Shown here: one piece after another, positions 20,796 to 30,534 of the stretch
Position numbering within the stretch: the first letter of the stretch is position 1
Layout of the letters: every line of letters begins with the position of its first letter
Assembly (NCBI GenBank): GCA_001599355.1
Contig: BCGQ01000006.1
Location: forward strand, 310,001-374,000
Direction of reading: 5' to 3'
DNA length: 64,000 nucleotides
DNA from: Nakazawaea peltata
Taxonomy: Eukaryota > Ascomycota > Pichiomycetes > Alaninales > Pachysolenaceae
Translations under genes and position numbers: made by a program
The notes under the pieces: generated by a model
What the model saw: the letters and a program-made list of their open reading frames with translations, nothing else
What the model was told of the DNA's origin: nothing
Database searches by the model: none

Positions 20796-22504
20796 TGTGA
20801 TGATGCGCTCTTGGGTCCCTTATTTTTTGTAATTTGCTTCTGTTTGATAACTGTTCCTGCTTCTAACCAAAATGTATTGGGGGAATATAGAAGACAAGAA
20901 TAGGTGGGAAGAGAGAAAAAAAGAGAGGGGGGAGGTTTGATCTCTTGATGAAAACCAAATTCACAAAAATGTTTTCAAAGATTTTTTAGATTAAATACTT
21001 TTATGAAGAACCGGCAATCTATTTATATATGGGGGCCTGAACGTTTTCTTTTTGTTCTAATTTTCTGTTAATGCAAAGGGCCGAAAAAGATGCAGCAGAG
21101 GGCAAAGAGAGCGGGAGTTTGGTGCAAGAGGGGCAGAATCGAATTAATGTGGAAAATTTTTCAAAACACCCGCTATAGGTTAGCTCGGGGTAAAAAGGTT
21201 GAGCTCCGAAATAAATGAAGTCAGTTTGTGTGGGGTGGGGAGAAGATTCGTTAGGAGGGTGAGTCTTAGAGCGACAAGTTTCTTTATGGTTTTACAGTAT
21301 TTTGAGATAAAAGTAGTTTATGATTAGCGAAATTGAGTATCGAAACATCATTGAAGATGCCTTGAAGGGCTTTGCATCCTCCCTTCTGTTAGCCCGTTCA
21401 AATTTACATCGACTGAGGAATTTTTGCTGCATATGAGGAGATCGAATTGATAATATTTCGCGCATATATCACTAAAAATTGAGGACTGGTTGACAATAAG
21501 GATGGGAAATTTGCCCTTTTTGAAGAAGGGCAGAAATTGATTCAAAAGCTTATTTGTTCATGCCATAGGGGGGCTTTTGGCCGAGCTACGTAAGAGCCTC
21601 TTCCTCATCAGGACTAATTTCCCTATTCAGATATGAGTTTATAGAAGAATTAATAGTAGATATATGAAAGAGCACTAGCGAAACTCGCTTAAGGATTCAT
21701 TAGATGTTTTCGAGCCACAACTTGAAAATACCAGCACAAACATCTTCTATTCTCCTCAAACTATACAAATTTCCCTCAAGTTATCTGATCAGAACTGGAT
21801 GAGACTGAATTGGATAATAATGCGATTATTCCCGACATATTAGACGCATTACAACCAGAATCCGCTGTAGTCTTTCGCTTCCTTCATTTGCTGAAAATTA
21901 TGTGATTCGCTCCCGTCGAATAATCAAAGAGTTGCCCCATATGTGAAGATTTTTTCAGATAATTTTGTCCAATCAAACTTCACCATTTTATCTTAGTCGT
22001 CTTTCTCTCCTCAACAAAAAAATAAATTTGCCCTTTCTTTTATTAAAACCCAAAAAAAGCTCCTACTCCTTATTATTACAGGCTCTTCCTTGACCGCATG
22101 ATGCACCGTAAACTCCAACAAGGATCACGAATCGCATGATGTTGTAATAGTTCTTGGCGTTGATCCTCTAAAGTCCTTGATCGGGTCGCCTCCGTCTTTG
22201 AACCCAATTCGGTCCCGCTCCTTTCGGCAGCCCTCCGCACCTCCTAAAGTTCATAATCTGCTCACTTGCTCTTCTGTCCATTTCCGGCCTTTGTATGCGC
22301 TCTTCTCTTGTTGGGTAGTAGAATTTTCCATCGAAGCTGTTTGTTTTCCTTTTCTTAACGCAAGGTCCCAAGATTTTTGAACCTGTTTTAGTAGTGCAGT
22401 CCGAAGACTTGTTAAAGTGTTAGTAGTGCGGATTTGGTGTCAGAAGTGATCCTGGTGCTATTATTTTGATGTTTAGGTGACGTTTATAGGCAGTTTTGTC
22501 CATT
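20796..22504. other. Long divergent intergenic region FET3/CLD1
   Basis: 1.71 kb between divergent starts, without a recognisable gene. Open frames are short and lack motifs. It must hold the FET3 promoter, and one GATA-type iron motif is annotated separately. A palindromic-looking AAGGGC...GCCCTT pair lies near 21513-21531. No exact TGCACCC Aft1 site was seen by eye. Confidence 0.5.
21781..21789 (-). promoter_or_regulatory. Iron-responsive GATA motif (ATCAGATAA)
   Basis: TTATCTGAT on the plus strand is ATCAGATAA on the minus strand, an exact match to the ATCWGATAA element bound by fungal iron-responsive GATA repressors (Fep1, SRE, Urbs1, Sfu1). It lies 986 bp upstream of FET3 and 716 bp upstream of CLD1. 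Regulation of FET3 is inferred. Confidence 0.35.
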
Positions 22505-23758
22505 ATGTTGGTTAAAAATCGTGTATTAATTCGTCAACGTGTTAGGGGACTGGCCCATTTCAGTTCTGGCCATCTGTTAGAGGTGTCTTTTAATGCTCCA
22601 AAGAGCTCTTCAGCAGCAGCTCTGTCGTCGCTGTCGGTCAGGTCGCAATATAGAAGATCAACTCTGCCTTCAGGCGTACCGCTCTCTAAGATCCTAAGTA
22701 ACTCATTCCCATTATCGGTATCCGAGTCCATCGCAGATTTTAAAAATCGGAAACAACTTGATGTCATGCAAGAGAATTTGTTCTCCACTTTGCCGTTCTT
22801 CCCAGAACCTGACCTGAATCGTACTCTGAAGTTTGTGAAGACCGTCATCAACGATGCTACCGGTGATTATATGAACGAATTTGTCATTCAACCAAAGAAC
22901 TGTTCCTATGAAGATTGCAAACATTTGGTCATCACCCATGGATATGGAGCAGGGATGGGATTCTTCTTGAAGAATATGGATCAGATCAGTGAATATGGGG
23001 CTCAAAATAACTGGTGTATTCATGCTGTGGATTTATTTGGATTTGGTGCCAGCTCAAGACCCAAATTTCCTACCCATTTGAATACTTTGGAAGAGGTAGA
23101 ACCTTGGTTCACAGACTCTTTGAAACAATATTTCAACCGTCGTGGTATCAACTCATCTAATGGTCTTGTAGTTCTGCATTCTGTAGGAGGATATTTCGCC
23201 GCAAGAACCAATATGTTACACCCAGAGTTGTTCAAGAAATTGGTACTTGTGTCTCCTCTGCTGATCACATACCCAGCTAATCCTCCTTGTATCCCTCAAT
23301 GGTTCAAATTACTTTGGGAAAGGAATATCTCTCCTTTCAGTCTTGTGCGTAACGCAGGTCCTTTAGGATCCTTCTTCCTGAGTGGTTGGAGTACTAGAAG
23401 ATTTGGTAAATTATCCACCGAGGAACAACAACTCTTACATAAATACACTTACGGAATTTTCAACGCTCCAGGTTCCGGAGAATACGTTTTAAACTACCTC
23501 TTACTGCCTGGAGGGGTTCCAAGACAACCATTAATCAACCAAATCGATAAGATAAACTGTGATTTGGTCTGGCTTTACGGTGAAGAAGATTGGATGGACG
23601 TCGAAGGAGGGGAACGTGCCTCTCAAATCGTGTCCGAATCTACACCTCATAACAGCACATTCAAATTAATCAGCCACGCTGGCCATCACATTTATTTAGA
23701 CAACTATATAGAGTTCAACAATACCATCATCCAAGAGATGTCGAGGTTCGAAAATTAA
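22505..23758 (+). CDS. CLD1: Mitochondrial alpha/beta hydrolase, cardiolipin phospholipase Cld1 / Ict1 family
   Basis: Member of the ABHD4/5-like family that includes Cld1, which deacylates cardiolipin before remodelling, and the acyltransferase Ict1. 417 residues (445 in Cld1). The basic N-terminus (MLVKNRVLIRQRVRGLAHFS) looks like a mitochondrial presequence. The core shows HGYGAGMGFF (oxyanion loop), DLFGFGASSRP, the nucleophile elbow and a C-terminal HHIYLD matching the family's H-x4-D motif. The elbow codon before HSVGG is CTG (23174). Read as alanine it gives AHSVGG, a sensible variant of GHSxGG; as leucine it would be unusual. The frame begins at a TTG; the ATG is three codons in. Its stop shares TTAA with the convergent VID27 stop. 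Confidence 0.82.
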   Translation: MLVKNRVLIRQRVRGLAHFSSGHLLEVSFNAPKSSSAAALSSLSVRSQYRRSTLPSGVPLSKILSNSFPLSVSESIADFKNRKQLDVMQENLFSTLPFFPEPDLNRTLKFVKTVINDATGDYMNEFVIQPKNCSYEDCKHLVITHGYGAGMGFFLKNMDQISEYGAQNNWCIHAVDLFGFGASSRPKFPTHLNTLEEVEPWFTDSLKQYFNRRGINSSNGLVVLHSVGGYFAARTNMLHPELFKKLVLVSPLLITYPANPPCIPQWFKLLWERNISPFSLVRNAGPLGSFFLSGWSTRRFGKLSTEEQQLLHKYTYGIFNAPGSGEYVLNYLLLPGGVPRQPLINQIDKINCDLVWLYGEEDWMDVEGGERASQIVSESTPHNSTFKLISHAGHHIYLDNYIEFNNTIIQEMSRFEN

Positions 23759-24953
23759 CGGTATTCCTTTACCACAGATCCGAACCCGAGACTTTCTCTT
23801 GTTGCTTTTTTCAAATTCCTTTTGTTAACCGTTTGTACATCATCTTCTAACAGCAAGATCACCTTCTTGTCACCACCAAACTTGAAGTTATCACTGATCA
23901 CATTAGATTCGTATTTCTTGATCTTATAACTCTTAACTCCCTTCAAGATATCCTTCAATGACCAGGTGATGACGTATGGACCAGAGGAGGTCACAATCGT
24001 TTGTTCATTGTTCTTCAAATCGATGTTGAAGTACAGTTTTGAGAATGACAATGGTGTTTTCCTACTGACCATGAACAGGATATGTTCTGGACTCAAAGTT
24101 AATCTCACAGGTTTAGGTTTGGTATCTTTACCGAAAGATTTCTCAAATCCAAGAGATCCACTATTCTTTCCTTCTTTGATCTTGGTATCAATTAACAATA
24201 AATGAGTATTGTAGGTTGCTAAGATCCATCTTCCATCCTTGGAGACATCCAAAGCATAACTTGGTTCTCCATAATCTGGTAACAGAGTCTTGGCATTCAC
24301 TCCCAATCTATCATACAATCTGATACCACCCTTCAGAGACAGTGTCAGTAAGTAACCTTGATCTGTGGTCAGAATTGTGGTGAAATCTGTCTTTGAGGCA
24401 TAATTCTTGAATTGACTTTCGACTAATTTCTCACCTGCAAGTCTTGGATCGATCTTGAAAAGACCTTGAGCTGAAACACCGACAAAAGTCTGCTCTCCAG
24501 TCAATTGAGATAACTTGGAAGTAGGGTTGAAATCAACAACCTTAAGTCCTTCCTTAACATAATAATCATCTACAACTTGACCTCTTTCCAAATCCATACG
24601 ATATAAATGGTCAGCATGATCTGGATCTTGTAAAATCATGGACTTATCTTGCATATGCAACATCATTTTGGAAGGATCAAATGTCTTCTGAGAACCTTTG
24701 GTCTTAATACCATTGATAGCGACATGGAATTTCATGCTGTCATCATCTTCATCTTCTTTGAAGACTCCAATAGATGAGCCACGAGCAACATAAGCACGAT
24801 TATCATTATAGGCAACAGTCATATGCTTGTTTTTACCCTTCGAAGATTTCAAATACAGAGATTTCAGTACCTCTTCTTCATCAGCATCCTCATCATCTTC
24901 GTCCACAAATAATTTATCCTTCTTACCGAATCTCAAGTTAGATCTAGACGGCA

Positions 24954-24987
<34 letters not shown>

Positions 24988-26073
24988 CTCGGATTGAGCT
25001 CCTCGTTCCAATACTAATTCTCCATCATCACTCAAAATATAATCTCTTTCATCTGTATTTACTTTAAGCCATTTGATTCTGTTCATCGATTCCCAAAGTG
25101 CAATTTTATACAGCTCTTGGAAAGATTCCAAAGCTTTGAAAGAAGAGAACTTCAATAAATACGTTTGTGAGTCCTCCATTATGCTGAAAATAAAACTAAC
25201 AGTATCAAAATCAAACACTGGGTTCATAGATCCAGCAATCTTGAACAGTAAAGTCTTCCCCTTAGTATTAATCAACAATTTATAAGAGAAATCTCCTTGA
25301 TCAAGAACATTAACAGGTACGTTCTCATCATTTAACTTGAATTTTAAGACAGATGCATCATACATATAAAACCCAACGACATCCTTAAAAGTAATATCAC
25401 CTCTCAAATCCGAGGAACCATCTTGAGCATCATGGAAATCATCATCATCATCCTCAGAGTTCTCATCGTCCAGTTCTCCACCTTTCAAACTCAACTTCCT
25501 ATCAAAATCCTTATGCAATACACTATCAGGAGCAAACTCCAGAAGCAACAGCTCATCTGAAATGTCGTCCGAGTCTCGGCTATACTTTCTTTCAAACTCA
25601 CATCTGTAAAGAGTATTAACAAACAACTCGACCAATCTCTCCTTCACCGCCTTCTTCTCTATGACCAATTCGAATCTATCACCGTAATCTCCATTCAATT
25701 CTTTCCACGAGATCTCATAACTGTCAGGTCTGTCCTTAGTGAAGCGGAAATCAAGAGACTCATCGATCAAGAAATCCCACTCATCTTTGAACAGCGCTTC
25801 GAATTCGTCGTCATCTTCGCCCTCAAATTCCCCATCGTTGTCCAACTCATCTTCTTCATACAGCTTCTGAACAATCAATTGATAGTTGAAGCTGGTGGAC
25901 GTCTTACGGATCCCAGCAACACAGTCATTGGAAATACATTCCAACTCTCCCTTAGGAGAGGAAGGCGATCTCTTTAAATACAACAGCGCTGAAGGAATCG
26001 TGACTAACTGATCCAAATCAGTGGCCGTAGGGGCCGGTTTGGATGTGTCTAAGATCTTCTTGATAATGTTCAT
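23755..26073 (-). CDS. VID27: Vid27, vacuolar import and degradation family protein
   Basis: Cytoplasmic protein linked to vacuolar import and degradation of gluconeogenic enzymes in yeast; its molecular role is unclear. 772 residues (782 in S. cerevisiae). The start MNIIKKIL and the segment SALLYLKRSPSSPKGELEC match the family N-terminus. The middle has several acidic runs (including about twelve Glu near residue 370), and the C-terminal half is the beta-propeller-like VID27 domain with HMTVAYNDNRAYVARG, SQLTGEQTFVGVS and DVSKDGRWILATYNTHLLLID. The frame extends 14 codons upstream to a TTG, so I chose the ATG at 26073. The terminal TAA overlaps CLD1 by 4 bp on the opposite strand. Confidence 0.9.
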
Positions 26074-26369
26074 GGTACAAAGGTCCCTTGTGTAGACGCT
26101 GTAGTTGGGCGGCAATTGTTCATTTAACTGAAGGCGATTTTAAAAGTAAACAAACAAATTGATGGAATTACTTGATTGGGTAATTTGGGATCAGACGAAC
26201 TACCAAATAGTTACAACATTGAAGAGTCGTGTACATCAACCAAATTAGATTCAAGTTTCGTAAACTGCTCTCGATGAGATAAAATTTTTAAGCATTTTAT
26301 TTCTCGTAAAGGGGCAATTAAAGGGAAGTATACGGGGACTATACGGGACAGTAAACAAACAATATTTAG

Positions 26370-26999
26370 ATGTTGAGGTCAGGTGCACAAACACGTGGTT
26401 TCAGTACGTTTAGTCGGGTGCTACAGAAAAATAACGTATGGGTGCTCCCAAGGATTGATATCCCATCAACTGATGAATCTACTCAAACCCAGACAGGATC
26501 AAGAAATGTCAAATTTGCAGCTTTGAACTCTGGAGTTCAATTACCTTCGAATTGGAGATCTAATAAGAATTTGCCCGAGTGGAAAAGACAAAAATTTGCT
26601 CTTAAGGAAAAGTTTGGTGAACAAAAATGGAATCCCAAGAAGAAGCTCTCTCGAGAGACTATGGATCAGATTAAAGTATTGAATCAAACCTACCCAGACC
26701 TTAATGCTGGGGTACTACTGAAGCTGTTCCAAATGTCACCTGAACTGATCAGAAGAGTATTGAAGAGTAAATTCAAGCCAAGCGCAGAAGAATGTGAACG
26801 TATTTTAGAGCGTTGGAAGAGAAGGGGGGAACGTCATTTACAACTGAAGTTAGTTAAACAATTAGCATCAGAATTTGCATATAAGAAGACCGAAGAGTTG
26901 ACCGAAATGAACCTGGATTTGGAGGTAGAAGATACCGAGAAATTGGAAAAGATGATCGCCGAACGTATTTTAGGGAAAAAGGATCTCTACAAACCGTAG
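26370..26999 (+). CDS. RRG9: Rrg9, mitochondrial genome maintenance protein (neugrin family)
   Basis: Mitochondrial protein required for respiratory growth and mtDNA maintenance. 209 residues (214 in S. cerevisiae). It has an arginine- and serine-containing presequence (MLRSGAQTRGFSTFSRVLQ). The neugrin/Rrg9 core is LPEWKRQKFALKEKFGEQKW followed by KLSRETMDQIKVLNQ, FQMSPELIRRVLKSKF and EECERILERWKRRGER. Single exon, ATG at 26370, divergent from VID27 by 296 bp. Confidence 0.9.
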   Translation: MLRSGAQTRGFSTFSRVLQKNNVWVLPRIDIPSTDESTQTQTGSRNVKFAALNSGVQLPSNWRSNKNLPEWKRQKFALKEKFGEQKWNPKKKLSRETMDQIKVLNQTYPDLNAGVLLKLFQMSPELIRRVLKSKFKPSAEECERILERWKRRGERHLQLKLVKQLASEFAYKKTEELTEMNLDLEVEDTEKLEKMIAERILGKKDLYKP

Positions 27000-27020
27000 T
27001 AATACTTGTACATAATGAAA

Positions 27021-27734
27021 TTAATAGTTTTTTAATGAATGCTTCCTAAGATCCTTGAGGATCAGTTTAATATCCAACATTATATTTGTGTTTGTCAGAC
27101 CTGATCTCAGACCACGTCTGAAAAATTCGTAACCTTTATTGTTGGTTCTACCGAAGGTTTGTTCATTGGTGACAGCCAATTCGCTTTGAAGCAGTTTCAA
27201 TTGGAAATTCAATGGAGTCATCTCACTATTTTGAGTCGAAATCACATCATCCGAATCTTCATTATCGTAAGAACTCAATTTTAATCTGAGTAATGTTTCT
27301 TCGAGTTTATCAAGTTTTTCACTCAAATCCACTGGTTCTACTTTTGGTTTCAGATCTAGCTCCTCATTGTCTCCAGCAAATCTGACTGACTTTGCACTAC
27401 TTCTTGTCACTATTGGTGATTCATCGGTCTGTACCGAGGCATCTGAATAAAGCTTGTCACCATACTTAACAATGACCGAGGGGAAGTTGGGTAATTTCAG
27501 AATTATTTGACCATATAACTTGTCTGTCAATCTGGACCTCACCATTTGAAGGATTTCTAACCGTCTTTCAACTTGAATATGTAACATTGGAGATAATATA
27601 AATATAGCAATCAGGTAAATCACCAGGAGAACCGCCCCTGATCCATATAGGAGTTTCATGAGGTATATGAGGGTTCTTGGTGTTCTAGAACGGTAGGTCC
27701 CATCTTCTGGGAATGAGATGGCTTGAACGGGCAT
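27021..27734 (-). CDS. Single-pass membrane protein, possibly peroxin Pex17
   Basis: 237 residues. A basic N-terminus (YRSRTPRTLIYLMKLLYG) precedes one strong membrane helix (residues 33-50, GAVLLVIYLIAIFILSPM), an amphipathic region (VERRLEILQMVRSRLTDKLYGQI), the segment VKYGDKLYSDASVQTDESP, then a disordered part and a short coiled coil near 135-160. This order resembles Pex17 of methylotrophic yeasts, a docking-complex subunit at the peroxisomal membrane, and the D-A-x-Q-T-D stretch adds some support from memory. I cannot confirm it. Another ER or peroxisome membrane protein is possible. Convergent with RRG9, 21 bp apart. Confidence 0.5.
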   Translation of the reverse strand: MPVQAISFPEDGTYRSRTPRTLIYLMKLLYGSGAVLLVIYLIAIFILSPMLHIQVERRLEILQMVRSRLTDKLYGQIILKLPNFPSVIVKYGDKLYSDASVQTDESPIVTRSSAKSVRFAGDNEELDLKPKVEPVDLSEKLDKLEETLLRLKLSSYDNEDSDDVISTQNSEMTPLNFQLKLLQSELAVTNEQTFGRTNNKGYEFFRRGLRSGLTNTNIMLDIKLILKDLRKHSLKNY

Positions 27735-27944
27735 GGTAATTGATACACTGAGTGATACTTCGACACTACCTTTGAGGCTAATCAGTCAACAACCTTGCTG
27801 GGTAAGAGGAAGATTCATATTTTGCTAAAATATGGAGAAATGATATAATGCTCATGGGTTTACTTTTGATATTTAACGCACGACTTTAGACAAATATAAC
27901 TTTATAATACATAGATTGACTTATTTAATGACTTGTTGATTCAC

Positions 27945-30035
27945 TCACTTAGCAGACTTCTTCCTATTCACAACAGGACTCTTCAGTCCAACAGATTTAG
28001 GTGAAACTGCCGTATTTTTCCTATTTGTTGTCCCATTCCCAACAGGAGAAGGATCATTCAGACTGACTCGACGACGTTTATTCAAAGTTGACAGAGATAA
28101 GTCAAGTTTAGGAGTTTCACCATTAGAGGGACTAGGCAGTACATCGATGCTTTTACCGTTCAGAGTCTTTTGTCTTTTCACAGCAGGTCTCAGACCACTT
28201 CTAGGTGATGGAGAATCCAGAGAATTCTTAGTTTCATCGTTAGGCGAGATCTCCGACTTGGGTACTTGATTCTTTGGATCTTGTCCCAGCTGTTGCAGCT
28301 GTTGCATTTTCTTCAACAATTGAACTTGATTGCCATTGGCAGTATTTTGTTTCACAAAACTGTTCAAAGCATCCAATGGACCCGCACAATCCAGTCTTGA
28401 AGCATATATCATCAACGTTTGCAAATGAGACATCACATCGCTGACTTGCATGACTCTCATGACACTTTCCTGTAAACCAAATTGAGACATATTCTTGAAA
28501 ACTTCAAGATTATTCTTCAACTTGTCGACGTCTTTCACTTCATTCTTCTTTGATTCGTCATTGAATACTTTTTCAATGGCATTCCAATCTAAACCTGGAG
28601 TGAAATGATGAGTCTGGAAATCGAACCATTCAATTTTCAATTGTTGGTTGAAAAGAACTCTGACAGTTCCGAAAACAGTGAGGTATGAATCATCTTTATG
28701 CCAATGACGCATCGAAGCTCTGGAACTCTCCAAATAAGAAGTTCCGTTAGGCAAGACTTGAATTTTAATTGCGTTCGGTACGAATTCGAACCTTGTTACT
28801 CCATTTTGAATGATAGAATAATAGAATCTAGGGATTAAAGCCGTTCCAAATTCGAATTGTCGACTGTCGGTAGCATTCCTGATACTATACCTAAAGATAC
28901 CAGTATCTTTAAAATATTCGTCGGTGATTTTACGCCAATAACCTAAACTATGCTCCAGTTTAATACCGGTATGTTCACAGAATTCGAGGAATTTCATAAT
29001 AGCAAGGTTTGAGATCTGTTTACGGAGGTTAAGAACAGGGTTAGCTGCTAACATCGACATCAGTTGAGGGTTATTAGCTATTGGCATGTAATTTTGAGGT
29101 GGCTGAATACCTGCTTGAGCTGGACCTTGGTTAGGACCTTGAGCTGGGGCTTGGATGCCTGGCTGTCCTGGTGCTTGACCAGGTCCCGGAATACCTCCCT
29201 GGACCAACAACTGTTGTTGCATTCCTTGAGGTAAAACCATTTGTTGACCACCGGGAATGAAGTTTTGCAGTGGGACCTGTTGTGGCATTTGATGTAAATG
29301 TTGTTGTTGCTGCTGCAGATTCATTATTTTCTGTTGGAGAGCCAGAGGGTGTGAAATTGAAGGGTGTCTTGAACTGTGATTACTTAAATTTTGAATCATT
29401 GAAGGTGTTTGTGGCTGCAGTTGGGAAATATTAGGAGTCGTAGCTGAAGGTGGGACAGCTAAATTGGCATTATTGGGGATGAAATTCTGGTTCTGACCAT
29501 TTGCATTGAATGCAATCGGAATTTGCAGCTGCTGAGGCAGCGTTTGCAGTTGTTGAGGCAGATGCTGATGCTGTGGTTGTTGCTGCTGAGACTGTGGTTG
29601 TTGAGGCAGGGACTGCTGTTGTTGAGGTTGTGGCTGTTGTTGTCTCATAATCCCATTCCCATTGAATTGATTAGTAAACATTTGCTGAGGAAGCTGTTGC
29701 AGCAGAATCAGTTGCTGAATTTGTTGCTGTTGAGATTGAGGAATTCTCCCCAGTTGAGGTCCTCCTCTCATTTGTGAATTGACATGTCTCATCAGCAGTT
29801 GCAGTTGCAGTTGCAGTTGCAGTCCAGAAGTGTTACCTGCATTGGCAGAGGGGTTGACTCCATTAGGCCCAACGGCTGGACTGATTCCAATCATAAGATT
29901 CAGATTGTTCATCATATTGGGATTCATCATATTGGCGTTAATCAAATTTGGGGCAACGTTCATCATTCCAAGGCCATCAGGATTAACAATGAGGGGGTCG
30001 GTATTACCAGAAGTAGCTCCGGAATTTCGATTCAT
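27945..30035 (-). CDS. MFG1: Mfg1/PtaB-like LIM-binding (Ldb1 family) transcriptional regulator
   Basis: Nuclear regulator that acts with Flo8 and Mss11 in filamentation and invasive growth in other yeasts. 696 residues. The N-terminal 330 residues are Gln/Asn/Pro-rich low complexity. The folded LIM-binding domain spans about 340-510: LAIMKFLEFCEHTGIKLEHS, YWRKITDEYF, FEFGTALIPRFYYSIIQNGV, SSRASMRHWHKDDSYLTVFG and the IEWFDFQTHHFTPGL motif. The basic C-terminus (RKSVGL-like KSPVVNRKKSAK) suggests nuclear localisation. The FLO8/MSS11 partners are not in this window. Confidence 0.85.
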   Translation of the reverse strand: MNRNSGATSGNTDPLIVNPDGLGMMNVAPNLINANMMNPNMMNNLNLMIGISPAVGPNGVNPSANAGNTSGLQLQLQLQLLMRHVNSQMRGGPQLGRIPQSQQQQIQQLILLQQLPQQMFTNQFNGNGIMRQQQPQPQQQQSLPQQPQSQQQQPQHQHLPQQLQTLPQQLQIPIAFNANGQNQNFIPNNANLAVPPSATTPNISQLQPQTPSMIQNLSNHSSRHPSISHPLALQQKIMNLQQQQQHLHQMPQQVPLQNFIPGGQQMVLPQGMQQQLLVQGGIPGPGQAPGQPGIQAPAQGPNQGPAQAGIQPPQNYMPIANNPQLMSMLAANPVLNLRKQISNLAIMKFLEFCEHTGIKLEHSLGYWRKITDEYFKDTGIFRYSIRNATDSRQFEFGTALIPRFYYSIIQNGVTRFEFVPNAIKIQVLPNGTSYLESSRASMRHWHKDDSYLTVFGTVRVLFNQQLKIEWFDFQTHHFTPGLDWNAIEKVFNDESKKNEVKDVDKLKNNLEVFKNMSQFGLQESVMRVMQVSDVMSHLQTLMIYASRLDCAGPLDALNSFVKQNTANGNQVQLLKKMQQLQQLGQDPKNQVPKSEISPNDETKNSLDSPSPRSGLRPAVKRQKTLNGKSIDVLPSPSNGETPKLDLSLSTLNKRRRVSLNDPSPVGNGTTNRKNTAVSPKSVGLKSPVVNRKKSAK

Positions 30036-30534
30036 CCTAGGTATAAGAGAAGGAGATTAGTTCGAATGATCTGTAATCAACCGCTGACCTCAACTGTTGC
30101 TTTGAAAAATGCTGGCTGACAGGTCAATTTGCAGGGAAAATCGTTTTATTTGATAATTTTTATTAGGGGAAAATGGAGGTTTTGTGGCTGGGATTTTAGT
30201 AGGGGGGATAATGGGGGTAGTAGAGGGGGTGGAAAGATGAAAGTCTGGAAATATGATCTGAAGGGATATAGAAATCCGAATATGTGATTTTTGGTGGGTT
30301 TAAGTGTTTATTGATGGTTTTATTATACCCTTGTAGTGTTGATCGTTATCTGCAATATACCTAATTGGGAAGTTTATGTTATATACTTATTTGGGAAATC
30401 TAATATACGATCTGAGAATCAAGCCAATCTACTTGAAAAATTCCTATTTGGGGATACACCTATGGAGAATTTCCTATTTGGGAACATACCTTTACACAAC
30501 TACCTATTTAGGTTATTGTTCATGTATTAGGAAA
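30036..30534. repeat. MFG1 promoter region with degenerate CTATTTGGG repeats
   Basis: About 500 bp between MFG1 and IES2, both on the minus strand. Five diverged copies of a CTATTTGGGA-like unit lie between 30359 and 30513 (CTAATTGGGA, CTTATTTGGGA, CCTATTTGGGG, CCTATTTGGGA, CCTATTTAGG), spaced about 25-50 bp apart. No gene recognised. Confidence 0.5.
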
